Shown here in pieces: positions 7,841 to 17,465 of a DNA stretch of 39,601 nt; the stretch's first letter is position 1; each line of letters starts with the position of its first letter. The position numbers and the translations under genes were made by a program. The stretch comes from Clostridiales bacterium (GTDB lineage: Bacteria; Bacillota; Clostridia; Lachnospirales; Lachnospiraceae): contig JAQXLK010000212.1 in assembly GCA_029012085.1 (NCBI GenBank), positions 1-39,601 on the forward strand, read 5' to 3'. A model generated the notes under the pieces. It had not been told where the DNA came from and searched no databases. It saw nothing but the letters and a program-made list of their open reading frames with translations.

Positions 7841-8620
7841 ATGGAGATAGTTGCTGCCTGCTATACACATGCAGGAAATATAAAAGAAATAAATCAAGAT
7901 TCCTTTTCAGTAAAGGTGGTTAATTCCCCGAAAGGAAAGATTGCTTTTGCGGTGGTTTGTGATGGAATGGGTGGTCTGGATCATGGAGAATTGGCAAGTA
8001 AAGAAGTTGTAATGGCATTTAATGGCTGGTTTTTGAAACAGTTTGCAGGGATAGTTGCAACGGATACATTTACTCCGGAGCTGATACAGGCACAATGGCA
8101 GCAATTGGTTGACCAAATGAATAGCAGACTGGCTGAGTATGCACAGCAGAAGAATATGATGATGGGAACAACGGTTTCTGTGTTGTTGGTATATCAGGGA
8201 AAATATTACATCTGCCATGTGGGAGACAGCCGTATCTATCAAATCCAAAAAAGTGTTATGCAATTGACAGTGGATCATACGTTAGTGGCTAAGGAAGTTG
8301 AGATGGGAACTTTAACACCAACAGAGGCACTGGTAGATCCTAGAAGAAATATATTGTTACAATGTGTAGGAGCATCTGGAAGTGTGAAATCACAGTTTGA
8401 GCAGGGAGAAATCTTAGAAGACACGGTATTTTTGCTATGCTCCGATGGGTTTGTTCATGTGGTTTCAGACGAAGAATTATGGGAAACTTTTAATCCAACG
8501 GTAATCTCTGAGAAAGAAAAACTTACAAAAGAATGTCAAAGGATGGTAAAGCTTGTGATGGAAAGGGGCGAACGGGATAATATTACCGTTGTAGCTCTTG
8601 CAGTGAAACAGGCAGTTTAG
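7841..8620 (+). CDS. PP2C-type protein serine/threonine phosphatase
   Basis: 259 residues, the usual length of a bacterial single-domain PP2C (Stp/PrpC family), cytoplasmic. It removes phosphate from Ser/Thr residues using a two-metal centre. The metal-binding motifs are all present: N-Q-D20-S, V-C-D41-G-M-G-G, G-T-T followed by the G128-D-S-R strand, S-D202-G, and G-E-R-D246-N. AAGGAG precedes the ATG. The kinase gene starts 29 nt downstream, the standard pairing in which PP2C reverses the kinase. Because it follows a terminator, it may begin its own transcript or depend on read-through. Confidence 0.95.
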   Translation: MEIVAACYTHAGNIKEINQDSFSVKVVNSPKGKIAFAVVCDGMGGLDHGELASKEVVMAFNGWFLKQFAGIVATDTFTPELIQAQWQQLVDQMNSRLAEYAQQKNMMMGTTVSVLLVYQGKYYICHVGDSRIYQIQKSVMQLTVDHTLVAKEVEMGTLTPTEALVDPRRNILLQCVGASGSVKSQFEQGEILEDTVFLLCSDGFVHVVSDEELWETFNPTVISEKEKLTKECQRMVKLVMERGERDNITVVALAVKQAV

Positions 8621-8649
8621 AGTGTCAAGAACCGAGGAGGATACTACAG

Positions 8650-10686
8650 ATGACGAGAGTAGGTACTGTTATAGGTGGTAAATACGAAATATTAAAAAAA
8701 ATTGGACAAGGTGGTATGTCGACGGTTTATGTTGCTATGGACACACGACTGAATAAACAATGGGCTATAAAGGAGATTAAAAAGAGTAAAGGACAGGATA
8801 CAAAGACATTACTGCGAAGCCTTCAAATGGAAGCCAACATACTAAAGATGGTAGATCATCCGGTGCTTCCAAGAATTGTGGATGTTATTCATTATAAAGG
8901 AACCGTATTTGTTGTAATGGATTACATTGAGGGCAGAACTTTAAGCGAAATCATAAAAAAGGAAGGAGCACAGCCTCAGGAAAAGGTGGTAGAGTGGGCA
9001 AAAGATTTATGCAGTGCTTTAGGATACCTTCACTCTATGAATCCTCCGATTATTTACCGGGATATGAAACCTTCTAATATTATGGTGAAACCGGATGGAA
9101 AGGTAAAGCTAATTGATTTTGGAACGGCAAAGGAATTCGATGTGGAAAGTCTGGCAGATACCACCGCACTTGGTACAAGAGGATATGCGGCACCGGAACA
9201 GTTTGGAGATGCCAATGGACGGGGAATCCATAAAACGGATGCAAGAACAGATATATATAGTTTAGGTGCAACATTATATCATATTTTAACAGGAAAGAAT
9301 CCTAGTGAGCCTCCGTATGTTATAAAGCCGATTCGGGAGTGGAATCCAAAGTTGTCAAGTGGTCTTGAAAAGATTATTGTGAAATGTACAATGGCGAATC
9401 CAGAGGATCGGTATCAGGATTGTGCAGAGCTTTTATATGCCTTAGAACATTATGAAGAACTGGATGATGCATTTCGAAAAGAAAGCTTCCATAAGATGAA
9501 AAGTTTCTTTGTGAGTGCGGGATTCACTTTGTGTTGTGGTGCAGTGGCGATAACCGGTTATTTGGGCAATCAAAGAGAACGAAAGATGAATTATGAGAAT
9601 TTACTGAATGAGGGATATTCTTATACGGTTAAAGGAGATTATGATGATGCTGCCAGAGTATATGTAGAAGCCATTACAGATGTGGATGGCAGCAGGAATA
9701 CAGCGTATTTAGAGCTTTTAAATCTGTATATCAACTATATGGATGATGCAGAAACCGGTCTTAGCCGTGTTACATATTATATTGATCAGGAAAATGACCA
9801 TATTGAGAAAGACCAGACACTGCTTCTTCGTGTGGCAATGGATTATTTTGATGTCATGCAGGATTATAAAACAAGTGCATATTATTTTGATATGTTAAAT
9901 AGTAAGGAACATCCGGAAGCTGCTTATTATAGCACGATTGCACTGGCTATGGGAGAGTTGAATGTAGATTATAGCAGTTTGCTTAATAATCTGAGTGAGT
10001 TTGAAAAAGTGAATGACGGATTAACAATGTCAATCAATAAGCTGATGAATTACCGGTTGTTGTGTATTGTATATTCCCGCAATTTAAAACAGGTTGATGA
10101 TGCAGCGCAGCGGTTGGTAAATGTTGCTGAAAAAGGATTGAATCTTCTCGAAAATTATGAAGACGATAGTGTTAAAGCAGAGTATTACACCATTTATAAC
10201 CAATATCTGGCATCGGCATATGAGTGTCTGGGTAATCAGAATTTAGAGGTAGATAAAACCAAGGCTTCGGAGTATTACAATCAGGCATTGGAATGCTGTG
10301 ATTTTATTTTGGGCATGGTGTCTGCCGGTGATGATGAGACCATTAAGAGTATTACGGATGAAAAGCTTCGGGAAGCAAAATACTGTCAGAAGGCGGATAT
10401 TTATGAACAGCTTGGTGAATACAAAGAGGCAGATGAGGTTTACAAAAAGGCAGAAAAAGAATATTTCCAAAATAGCATCAATATTTATACAGGGCATTTA
10501 TCAGTATTGTGTAAGATGCAGGAGTTGAAGACGACAGATGTAGAACAGTGGGATTATGAAACGCTTTCTGCTCTCTATGAAGAAGGAAGTCATGTGCCGG
10601 GGATTGAAAATGATTACAGGTGGAAACAGCTGACACAGAAGCTTTCGCCATTGTTTGAGAGAATGGAGGGAGATACAGATGTATGA
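8650..10686 (+). CDS. Membrane Ser/Thr protein kinase with TPR-like extracellular region
   Basis: 678 residues. Residues 12-270 are a Hanks-type kinase domain: glycine loop G-Q-G-G-M-S-T-V-Y, ATP-anchoring K41 in AIKEIKK, catalytic loop Y-R-D138-M-K-P-S-N (Y replaces the usual H), D156-F-G, and activation-segment end GYAAPEQFG. One membrane segment follows at about 286-306. The outer 370 residues are helical repeats of TPR type (pairs such as AYYFDMLN...AAYYSTIALAMGEL and YKEADEVYKKAEKEY), instead of the PASTA repeats found in PrkC/PknB. It therefore probably senses a protein partner, not muropeptides. GAGGAGG lies about 9 nt before the ATG. The next gene starts inside its last codons. Confidence 0.93.
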   Translation: MTRVGTVIGGKYEILKKIGQGGMSTVYVAMDTRLNKQWAIKEIKKSKGQDTKTLLRSLQMEANILKMVDHPVLPRIVDVIHYKGTVFVVMDYIEGRTLSEIIKKEGAQPQEKVVEWAKDLCSALGYLHSMNPPIIYRDMKPSNIMVKPDGKVKLIDFGTAKEFDVESLADTTALGTRGYAAPEQFGDANGRGIHKTDARTDIYSLGATLYHILTGKNPSEPPYVIKPIREWNPKLSSGLEKIIVKCTMANPEDRYQDCAELLYALEHYEELDDAFRKESFHKMKSFFVSAGFTLCCGAVAITGYLGNQRERKMNYENLLNEGYSYTVKGDYDDAARVYVEAITDVDGSRNTAYLELLNLYINYMDDAETGLSRVTYYIDQENDHIEKDQTLLLRVAMDYFDVMQDYKTSAYYFDMLNSKEHPEAAYYSTIALAMGELNVDYSSLLNNLSEFEKVNDGLTMSINKLMNYRLLCIVYSRNLKQVDDAAQRLVNVAEKGLNLLENYEDDSVKAEYYTIYNQYLASAYECLGNQNLEVDKTKASEYYNQALECCDFILGMVSAGDDETIKSITDEKLREAKYCQKADIYEQLGEYKEADEVYKKAEKEYFQNSINIYTGHLSVLCKMQELKTTDVEQWDYETLSALYEEGSHVPGIENDYRWKQLTQKLSPLFERMEGDTDV

Positions 10687-11539
10687 AGCAATGTTTTATA
10701 TCGGTTTAGTTCTTTTTATAATAGGTTTTATTGTTTCGGTGATTTTATTTATAAGGAATGATGTAGCAAAGATTATAGGTGACCTTACCGGATATAATGC
10801 CAGAAAGGCTGTGGAGAAAATACAAAGAGAAAGAGAAGGAAAGAAGCAGCCGGCAGGAGAAGATTTGTCTGAAGTTGGGAAAAAGAATAATAGAAGAAAG
10901 CTTCGGAAAGATGAAAAGACGGATGTATTACCATTAGTGTCAAATACCGAAAAAGCAGAAACATTATCCGCTGATTTGAAAAATACAAAAAGTTCTAAGA
11001 AAGTTGAAGATATGGAGACTGCCGGTTTTGAAGGTGTCTTTGAAACGGAGGAGGACGTTACAGTATTTGGAGGAGAAGTCGTTACACACATGCCAACAAC
11101 GGTTTTATCTGAGGAATCTTCTTCTCAGGATGTTTCTGTAAAACCAGAGGAAATCCCTGAACTTTCCAAAGCATCTACAAAGGTGTTAAAGGAAAATAAT
11201 TCCGGAGTGCATATCCTGCCAAATGGGATTAATGCGCTTGCCAGTGATGAAGAGCTGGCAAAGATGCTGGCAGAGGAAGAGAATGGTATATTAACGGAGG
11301 AAGAAACTGGCATACTGACAGAAGAAACCGGTATATTGACAGAGGAAGGAACGGATATACTGGTAGGTGAAGAAACCGATATATTGGCAGGTGAAGAAAC
11401 GGAGATGTCAGATTCGGATGCCGCCACGGATTTGCTATATGATGAATCCATGGAGAAAACCACTCTGTTAACGGAGAATGATGAGACAGATGTGCTCATT
11501 GGAAATGAGATGACAAGTGTGCTGGAAAGTGGTAAATAG
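10679..11539 (+). CDS. Membrane-anchored protein with 11 T-x-x-L motifs, possible FHA docking scaffold
   Basis: 286 residues, not a family I can name. One N-terminal membrane segment (about 4-27) is followed by a basic stretch and then a long acidic, low-complexity cytoplasmic-looking tail. The tail carries eleven T-x-x-L motifs: TDVL, TTVL, TKVL, TGIL twice, TDIL twice, TDLL, TTLL, TDVL and TSVL, with eight of them in the last 80 residues, mostly preceded by glutamate. FHA domains commonly bind pThr with I or L at +3, so these would suit the FHA protein of this locus once phosphorylated by the adjoining kinase; this is inference. The start at 10679 overlaps the kinase gene by 8 nt and has GGAGGG 8 nt upstream, implying translational coupling. 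The longer 10655 start lacks support. Confidence 0.82.
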   Translation: MYEAMFYIGLVLFIIGFIVSVILFIRNDVAKIIGDLTGYNARKAVEKIQREREGKKQPAGEDLSEVGKKNNRRKLRKDEKTDVLPLVSNTEKAETLSADLKNTKSSKKVEDMETAGFEGVFETEEDVTVFGGEVVTHMPTTVLSEESSSQDVSVKPEEIPELSKASTKVLKENNSGVHILPNGINALASDEELAKMLAEEENGILTEEETGILTEETGILTEEGTDILVGEETDILAGEETEMSDSDAATDLLYDESMEKTTLLTENDETDVLIGNEMTSVLESGK

Positions 11540-11596
11540 ATGAAAGTTTTTCTTTCAAAGAAGTAGTTATAAGATTTGAGGTGAAAGGAAGATAGA

Positions 11597-14500
11597 ATGC
11601 AGAATCGATATCATATAAAGGAAAAGATAATTGCATACGGAATGATTGTTTTGCTGATGGTCAATCTGCTTTCCGGTTCTGTTAAGATGAATGTGACAGT
11701 AGCGGCTGGCGAAACAGAGTCCGAAATAACATGTAAGGTAGTGATGAAGAATACCGCTACCGGACAGGAAAAGACGGTGTCCAATAGTGGAATAACCGTG
11801 GAATATACGTTAGATAATCTGGCTGATGTTGGTTTGCACCGGACAATAGAAGTTGATAATGGGGATGGAAACTATAGTGTTTTAGAGGGAAAAGATGGTG
11901 CACTTTCTTTGGAGACTCAGGCGGATATCAATAGTAAAACTGCAACAGAAACCTTTGTGGCAGAAGAGGGAAAATCAAAAAAATACAAGATTACATATTA
12001 TGTATTTAAGGAAGAGTCTGGTTCAAAGGTGCAGGTGGGAGAGTCGGTTGTGAAGGAATTCAGACTGGATAAAGTGTCACCGGTAGTTTCGTTTGAAAGC
12101 ACTATGAATGAAGAAAAGTCCTTCCAGGATTCTGTGACGTATACTCCGGTGGTGAACAAATCTGACTGTAGTATTAAGGTACGTGGCACAAGAACACATT
12201 TATCGGAAGAGGGAGAGGTGCGTACTGATAATTTAGAGTACATCATAACAAATGAAAATCCAAACGTAGTTTTTGACAAAACAGGTAATTATGAGATTTA
12301 TACATGGGCAAAAGATGAAGCCGGTAATGAGACAGAATCTACAAGACATACCTTTTCCATTGATAAAGATGGGCCACAGATTTCCATAACAGGTGTGGAA
12401 TCCGGTAAGCATTATAACCAGGAAAGTCTGAAGCTTGTTTTTACATTAAAGGATTTGAATGTCAGTGATAAAATGGAATGCTATAATGTAAAGATTCAAA
12501 AAAATGGTGAAGAACAGACAAATCTGGCCAATGCGGTCAAATGGGAAATAAAGAAGAGTGAACACATAACTACAGGTCAGCTTTCTCTGTCGGAGGAAGG
12601 TTCCTATCATATTGAAGTTACAGGGAAGGATGCTGTGGATAACAGCGATACAAAGTCGATTGATTTTGTAATTGATAAAACGGCTCCTACGGCGAATATT
12701 ACCGTTTCACACGATAATACCCAGAATGGTGAGCCGATTCGTAAAAAGGAAACAGTGGAAGGGCAGTCACAAGAAGTGGATGTGTATTATTTAAAAGATG
12801 ATGCAAAGCTGGAATATAATGTGACAGAGCTTTATGGAGAAGAGGGGGAAATACATATTGGTTCAGAGTTTAATGGAAGTGCATCAGAGGAAAAGACGTA
12901 TTCTATGAATTCGAACCAAATATCGATTACCTATGGTGATGGTGGAAAAGAAGGAAAGTTTGAGTCATATATCTGGGCAAAGGATGCAGCCGATAATTAT
13001 GTGGGTAAAAATAAAGAAAATGGTTCGCTGGATCCGGCGTATCAATGTCATTTTGTGATTGACAGGACTGCTCCTAAATTCACAATTACAGGGCCTGACG
13101 GAAATAATTCATTTCATTCTATTGGAGATACTCTTTTGTTTACAGCAGAGGATGCCAACCATGATTTGGATACCTATAAAATAACGGTAACACGGACAGA
13201 TAATAATGGAACGGTTACTACACAGACTTATGAAGGCAGTGCCGGTTGGACGGTGAAAGATGCCTTAAAAGTACAGTATAAACTGGAACTATCAGAGGAA
13301 GGAAACTATACCGTAGAGTTTACGGGTCAGGATAAATCCGGTAATGAAGGAAAGAATGAGGATGGAAATACTGCCAGCGCTTCTTTCCGCGTTGATACAA
13401 CAGCGCCTTCCATTGAGTTATCTTCTGTGCAGGAGGGTGGCTATTATAGCAATGATGTACCATTATCTATTCATATTCGGGAATTAAATTATGCAGATGC
13501 CGAGGCATCTATTACTATTGCCAGAAAACTGGGTGAAGAAGAGGAAGAGACAACCACACCTCTTATACTGACGCAGCTTGATACGGCATTTGAGCAGCTG
13601 TTTACAAAAGATGGAAGTTATACGGTGTGTATAAATGCGAAGGATGCAGCAGGAAATGAGGCGGTTCCGGCAGTTATTCATTTTGTGATTGACAAGACAG
13701 CACCGGTATTAACGATTACCGGAATTGGTGATGGAGAGATGACACGGCAGGAGGTTACTCTGAATTTACGTGCCGAAGATTATGTTCATAATTTTTCAAA
13801 ATACAGAGTGGTTGTGACACGTAGTGATATAGATGGCGAACTTGAGAGCGAAAGTTTCGTATACCCTGCTGAGCAGTGGACGGAAGAAGGGACTGTGGCT
13901 TCAAAGAGTCTGACATTTTCAGAGGAAGGCATATATAAGGTTACGTTTGATGCTGTAGATAAGGCTGAAAATGAAGCAACCACAGCAAGTATTACATTTT
14001 CCATTGATTATACAGCGCCGGTGATTTCTGAGGTGGTATATTCAGATGCAAATGGATTATTGGGAGAAAAATATCACAATATTTATAGTAATCAGGCAAT
14101 CCTGGTTGAATTTAAGGTGAAAGATCAAACCGTTGGCGTGAATAATCAAAAGGTATATGTAACAGTGGGAAAACCGGAAGAAAAGGGATTATTTCCACAA
14201 ATTTATATTGCACATAAGGCAATTGGAAATTCTTATTATGTATATGTACCAACAGACCTTAGCGTTAGTGAATTTGATGATACCATAACAATATGGGCCA
14301 ATGACAAGCTGGACAATGAAGGAAATGTTACGTCTTCGAATATTATTTTTAATACAAATAAACCGGAGATTCAGATGGACTGTGATACGGATTATACCAA
14401 ATGGACGAATCAGAGTGTAACATTTCATACTACAGTAACAGATGTGAAAGCAGGAATCAAAGAGGTTGTTTATAAGATTAATAATGAGAAGGTAAAAACA

Positions 14501-16150
14501 GTTAAGTTTGACAGTTTGACCACAAGCTATTCTTACGATTTGACTGCAGTGGATAGTGCGGATAAAGTGACGGGTTATATGGTTGCGGTGGAAGTGACGA
14601 ATAATTGTGGAACAAGCAATACCATGCAAAAACGGGTATATATTGATAAGGATAAACCGAAGGTCAGTCTGTTCGGTATTCAAAACGGAACACATTATGG
14701 TGCAAGTCAGACGTTTACAACGTCTGTACAGGATGTGTCATACAGGCAGACGAAAACAGTATATGTGATTAAAAGAACATTGGATGGGAAGACCACAGAT
14801 ATATCGGCTGCAGTATTTTCTTCCGGAAAGTATGAGGATAGCTGCAAGCGGAAGATGATAAAAGAAGGCAGTTATAAAATATATGCAGTGACAACAGATT
14901 CTGCTGGAAATCGGGCGGTATCCAATACACTTAGTTTTGTGATTGACAAAACGGCACCAAAACTTTCGATTGACGGTGTCACAGAGGGTACAATGAGTGG
15001 CTCACAGGTAGATTTGGAGTTTGGATGTGTCGAATCCTTTTTTGCTACAAACAGGATTTCTATTGATGTGGAACGCACACTAGACGGTAAAACGGTAAAA
15101 AGTCAGATTACCGGTTTCCCGAAAACGAAAAAGAAGTCTTCGTTGAAACATAGCTTTACAGAGGATGGAACCTATCGTGTTACAATGTCAGCCACAGATA
15201 AAGCAGGAAATGTGGCAACTACTAAAACCATTTCATTTTCGGTGGACCGTACAAAACCAGTAATTCGCTTTGTGGGAACAGACAATTACCAGCAATGGAA
15301 GAAACCGGTAACAGTGCAGTTTACGGTTGAAGAATCCTACTATGCAAAGAATCGTGTTGAAATCCAGGGTACCTGTACGGATATAGATGGTAATGTATCA
15401 AATGTGGAATTGCCAAAGATGACTTGTTCAGGAAAGGTGAGCAGCCTGACCAAAGTGTTTGACAAAGATGGAATATATGAGTTTGAAGTGATATCAACGG
15501 ATGAGGCAGGAAATAGTGAAAGAGGAAACATACACTTTACAATTGATCAGACAAATCCGGAGATTCACAATGTGAAACAGTATGATGGAGGTTATTACCA
15601 GCAGTTCAAATTAGCGGATTCACTAGAGGAGATATTTAAAGATCTGACGGTAGTGTCTTATCGTATTTTGTTAAACGGTATTGAGTATGATGGTGTTGCT
15701 TCAATAGAGGAAGAAGGAAAATATACTTTAGAAGTAGACGTGACAGATGAATTAGACCATATAACAAATGAGACTGTTGAATTTATCATTGACCATACGG
15801 CGCCAAAGGTTATTTTTAGTGGAGCAAAAGATGGTGGTGAGGTGCATGACAGTGGCGTTATTACTCTGGCGTTGACAAATGCGGAAGATGAAATTACGGA
15901 TGTGCGTATGAATGGTGTACATTATGGTGCAGATGTAAGGAGTCTGTCTTATGACGAATACGGTTCTTATCAGATAGAGGTTGATTGCGTGGATAAGGCA
16001 GGAAATGCTGTTACCAGAAGTCTGTATTTTGTCTATAGTAACCCGATGACAAAAGTGATTCTGTTTGGCGGAATGGGTATTTTGGCTGTTTCAGGCTGTA
16101 TGTGGTTATGGGTGAGAAACAGAAAGGACAGAAGGAGAAATAAAACATGA
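11597..16150 (+). CDS. Large surface protein with tandem bacterial Ig-like domains
   Basis: 1517 residues. An N-terminal signal peptide (hydrophobic about 12-30, cleavage near VAAG) is followed by about 13 modules of 80-110 residues, each bounded by an (I/V)-D-(K/R/x)-T-A-P-like hinge and containing the late-strand motif A-x-D-x-A-G-N. This is the usual pattern of bacterial Ig-like/cadherin-like repeat adhesins and extracellular enzymes; no catalytic domain is seen. The C-terminus has one membrane segment (about 1484-1504) followed by RNRKDRRRNK, so the protein is membrane-anchored with its bulk outside; there is no LPXTG. It begins 57 nt after the T-x-x-L gene (AAAGGAAG upstream of ATG) and overlaps the HAD gene by 4 nt. 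It is probably an adhesin or a surface effector of the kinase system. Confidence 0.88.
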   Translation: MQNRYHIKEKIIAYGMIVLLMVNLLSGSVKMNVTVAAGETESEITCKVVMKNTATGQEKTVSNSGITVEYTLDNLADVGLHRTIEVDNGDGNYSVLEGKDGALSLETQADINSKTATETFVAEEGKSKKYKITYYVFKEESGSKVQVGESVVKEFRLDKVSPVVSFESTMNEEKSFQDSVTYTPVVNKSDCSIKVRGTRTHLSEEGEVRTDNLEYIITNENPNVVFDKTGNYEIYTWAKDEAGNETESTRHTFSIDKDGPQISITGVESGKHYNQESLKLVFTLKDLNVSDKMECYNVKIQKNGEEQTNLANAVKWEIKKSEHITTGQLSLSEEGSYHIEVTGKDAVDNSDTKSIDFVIDKTAPTANITVSHDNTQNGEPIRKKETVEGQSQEVDVYYLKDDAKLEYNVTELYGEEGEIHIGSEFNGSASEEKTYSMNSNQISITYGDGGKEGKFESYIWAKDAADNYVGKNKENGSLDPAYQCHFVIDRTAPKFTITGPDGNNSFHSIGDTLLFTAEDANHDLDTYKITVTRTDNNGTVTTQTYEGSAGWTVKDALKVQYKLELSEEGNYTVEFTGQDKSGNEGKNEDGNTASASFRVDTTAPSIELSSVQEGGYYSNDVPLSIHIRELNYADAEASITIARKLGEEEEETTTPLILTQLDTAFEQLFTKDGSYTVCINAKDAAGNEAVPAVIHFVIDKTAPVLTITGIGDGEMTRQEVTLNLRAEDYVHNFSKYRVVVTRSDIDGELESESFVYPAEQWTEEGTVASKSLTFSEEGIYKVTFDAVDKAENEATTASITFSIDYTAPVISEVVYSDANGLLGEKYHNIYSNQAILVEFKVKDQTVGVNNQKVYVTVGKPEEKGLFPQIYIAHKAIGNSYYVYVPTDLSVSEFDDTITIWANDKLDNEGNVTSSNIIFNTNKPEIQMDCDTDYTKWTNQSVTFHTTVTDVKAGIKEVVYKINNEKVKTVKFDSLTTSYSYDLTAVDSADKVTGYMVAVEVTNNCGTSNTMQKRVYIDKDKPKVSLFGIQNGTHYGASQTFTTSVQDVSYRQTKTVYVIKRTLDGKTTDISAAVFSSGKYEDSCKRKMIKEGSYKIYAVTTDSAGNRAVSNTLSFVIDKTAPKLSIDGVTEGTMSGSQVDLEFGCVESFFATNRISIDVERTLDGKTVKSQITGFPKTKKKSSLKHSFTEDGTYRVTMSATDKAGNVATTKTISFSVDRTKPVIRFVGTDNYQQWKKPVTVQFTVEESYYAKNRVEIQGTCTDIDGNVSNVELPKMTCSGKVSSLTKVFDKDGIYEFEVISTDEAGNSERGNIHFTIDQTNPEIHNVKQYDGGYYQQFKLADSLEEIFKDLTVVSYRILLNGIEYDGVASIEEEGKYTLEVDVTDELDHITNETVEFIIDHTAPKVIFSGAKDGGEVHDSGVITLALTNAEDEITDVRMNGVHYGADVRSLSYDEYGSYQIEVDCVDKAGNAVTRSLYFVYSNPMTKVILFGGMGILAVSGCMWLWVRNRKDRRRNKT

Positions 16151-16809
16151 TAAAAGCGGTTGTATTTGACATGGATGGTGTTATTTTTGACTCGGAAAAA
16201 TTATATCGCAAGCATTGGATGATAACCGGTGAAGAATATGGGATACCAGCTGATACCATGAAAGAACTTTGTAATCTGATTGCAGGAGCAACAAAGGAGA
16301 ATAATGAAAAATTGATGAAGTCCCGGTTTGGACAGGATTTTGACTATATGGAATTTCGTGAAAGAACCATGACTAGAATGGATCAGGATATTTTAGAAAA
16401 TGGTCTGGAATTAAAACCGGGTGTTCATGAATTATTCTCTTATTTACAAGAACATGGGTATCTTATTGGTCTTGCAACCTCGACCTGTCAGGAACGTGCG
16501 GAGCGAAATCTGCGAAATGCGGGGATACTTGATGTGTTTGATCAGATTGTTTACGGAGGAACCGTGCCAAGAGGAAAACCATTCCCGGATATTTATATAA
16601 AAGCCTGTGAACTTCTTGGTGTAAAGCCGGAGGAGGCAATAGGCATAGAAGATTCCCTAAATGGTGTGAAAGCATCTGCTTTAGCCGGACTGTATACTGT
16701 AATGGTGGTTGATTTGATAGAGCCGACACAGGAGTGCAGAGAACAGGCAAATCAGATTTATGAGTCGCTGTTTGATGTTGTTTCGCTGTTGGAAAACAGC
16801 CGGATTTGA
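16147..16809 (+). CDS. HAD-superfamily hydrolase (beta-phosphoglucomutase / phosphatase type)
   Basis: 220 residues, cytoplasmic. The four HAD motifs are present: D8-M-D-G-V nucleophile loop (DMDGVIFDSE), the T-S motif in LATSTCQ, K in GKPFPDIY, and the acidic pair in IGIEDSLNGVKAS. The helical cap after motif I puts it with subfamily IA phosphatases, which includes beta-phosphoglucomutase and small phosphosugar phosphatases; substrate cannot be told from sequence. The ATG overlaps the stop codon of the Ig-like gene (ATGA), and AAGGAG is in the end of that gene, so the two are translationally coupled. Why a metabolic phosphatase follows an adhesin gene is not clear. Confidence 0.9.
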   Translation: MIKAVVFDMDGVIFDSEKLYRKHWMITGEEYGIPADTMKELCNLIAGATKENNEKLMKSRFGQDFDYMEFRERTMTRMDQDILENGLELKPGVHELFSYLQEHGYLIGLATSTCQERAERNLRNAGILDVFDQIVYGGTVPRGKPFPDIYIKACELLGVKPEEAIGIEDSLNGVKASALAGLYTVMVVDLIEPTQECREQANQIYESLFDVVSLLENSRI

Positions 16810-16926
16810 AAAAATCTGATTAAAATGTCAAAGGGGACATGGGAATAATTTAAAAGTTTCTCTCATATATTGCATTATGATTAAGTAGAAGGACAGAGCT
16901 TAAAAAATGTAGTAAGGAGAGATAAA

Positions 16927-17289
16927 ATGAGTGTTGGACGTAAGTTTGCAATTGTAGTGAAAGGACTTATATTTTCTTATGCAGTTACAGGTGTGCTGCT
17001 GTTGCTGTTGGCGTTTCTTGTTTTTAAGTTTCAGCTGGGTGAGAATGTTACGGATATGGCAATTGTCGCAATTTATGTGCTGGTTACCTTTTTTGGTGCT
17101 TTTATCACGGGAAAGCGTGTTAAGGAGCAGAAGTTCCTGTGGGGATTTCTGCTGGGCTTTTTATATATTCTGATCATATCCTTGGTCGCCATCGCGATTG
17201 GTCATACATTTCATGTGGCAAGTACTGCAAATTTGACTACGGCAGCTTTGTGCATAGGGGGAGGACTGCTGGGAGGCATGCTCAGTTGA
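16927..17289 (+). CDS. TIGR04086-type four-helix membrane protein
   Basis: 120 residues made of four hydrophobic segments (about 9-33, 42-60, 70-90 and 100-119). Length, the opening (V-x-x-G-L-x-x-S-Y) and the glycine-rich ending (C-I-G-G-G-L-L-G-G-M) fit the TIGR04086 family of clostridial membrane proteins, which commonly sits near the SCIFF and sec genes, as here. Its function is unknown. AGTAAGGAGAG precedes the ATG. No transcription terminator is visible after it; the next gene has its own promoter. Confidence 0.78.
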   Translation: MSVGRKFAIVVKGLIFSYAVTGVLLLLLAFLVFKFQLGENVTDMAIVAIYVLVTFFGAFITGKRVKEQKFLWGFLLGFLYILIISLVAIAIGHTFHVASTANLTTAALCIGGGLLGGMLS

Positions 17290-17377
17290 GGATGAATATT
17301 TCATACCCTTACCAGTGTGTCCGTCTGGTTAACCGTTACTGTTCACCTGCAAAAAACAATCAATAATTACGTTTTTC

Positions 17378-17406
17378 TTGATTTTGTATAATGAACCTTT
17401 TATAAT
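17378..17406 (+). promoter_or_regulatory. Promoter of the 322-residue membrane protein gene
   Basis: TTGATT at 17378-17383 and TATAAT at 17401-17406 are 17 bp apart. A second TATAAT at 17387-17392 lies within the spacer and could serve an alternative start. The gene begins 60 nt downstream. Confidence 0.6.
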
Positions 17407-17465
17407 ATTACTTGATTTCGAGAAAATTTTATTGTGAATTATGTGGTTGAAGTGGAGGCAGCAAC

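Noticed and set aside
14189-14695. 168-codon - strand frame inside the Ig-like gene
   Set aside because: Opposite-strand shadow of the tandem domains, with no ribosome binding site and no recognisable motif.
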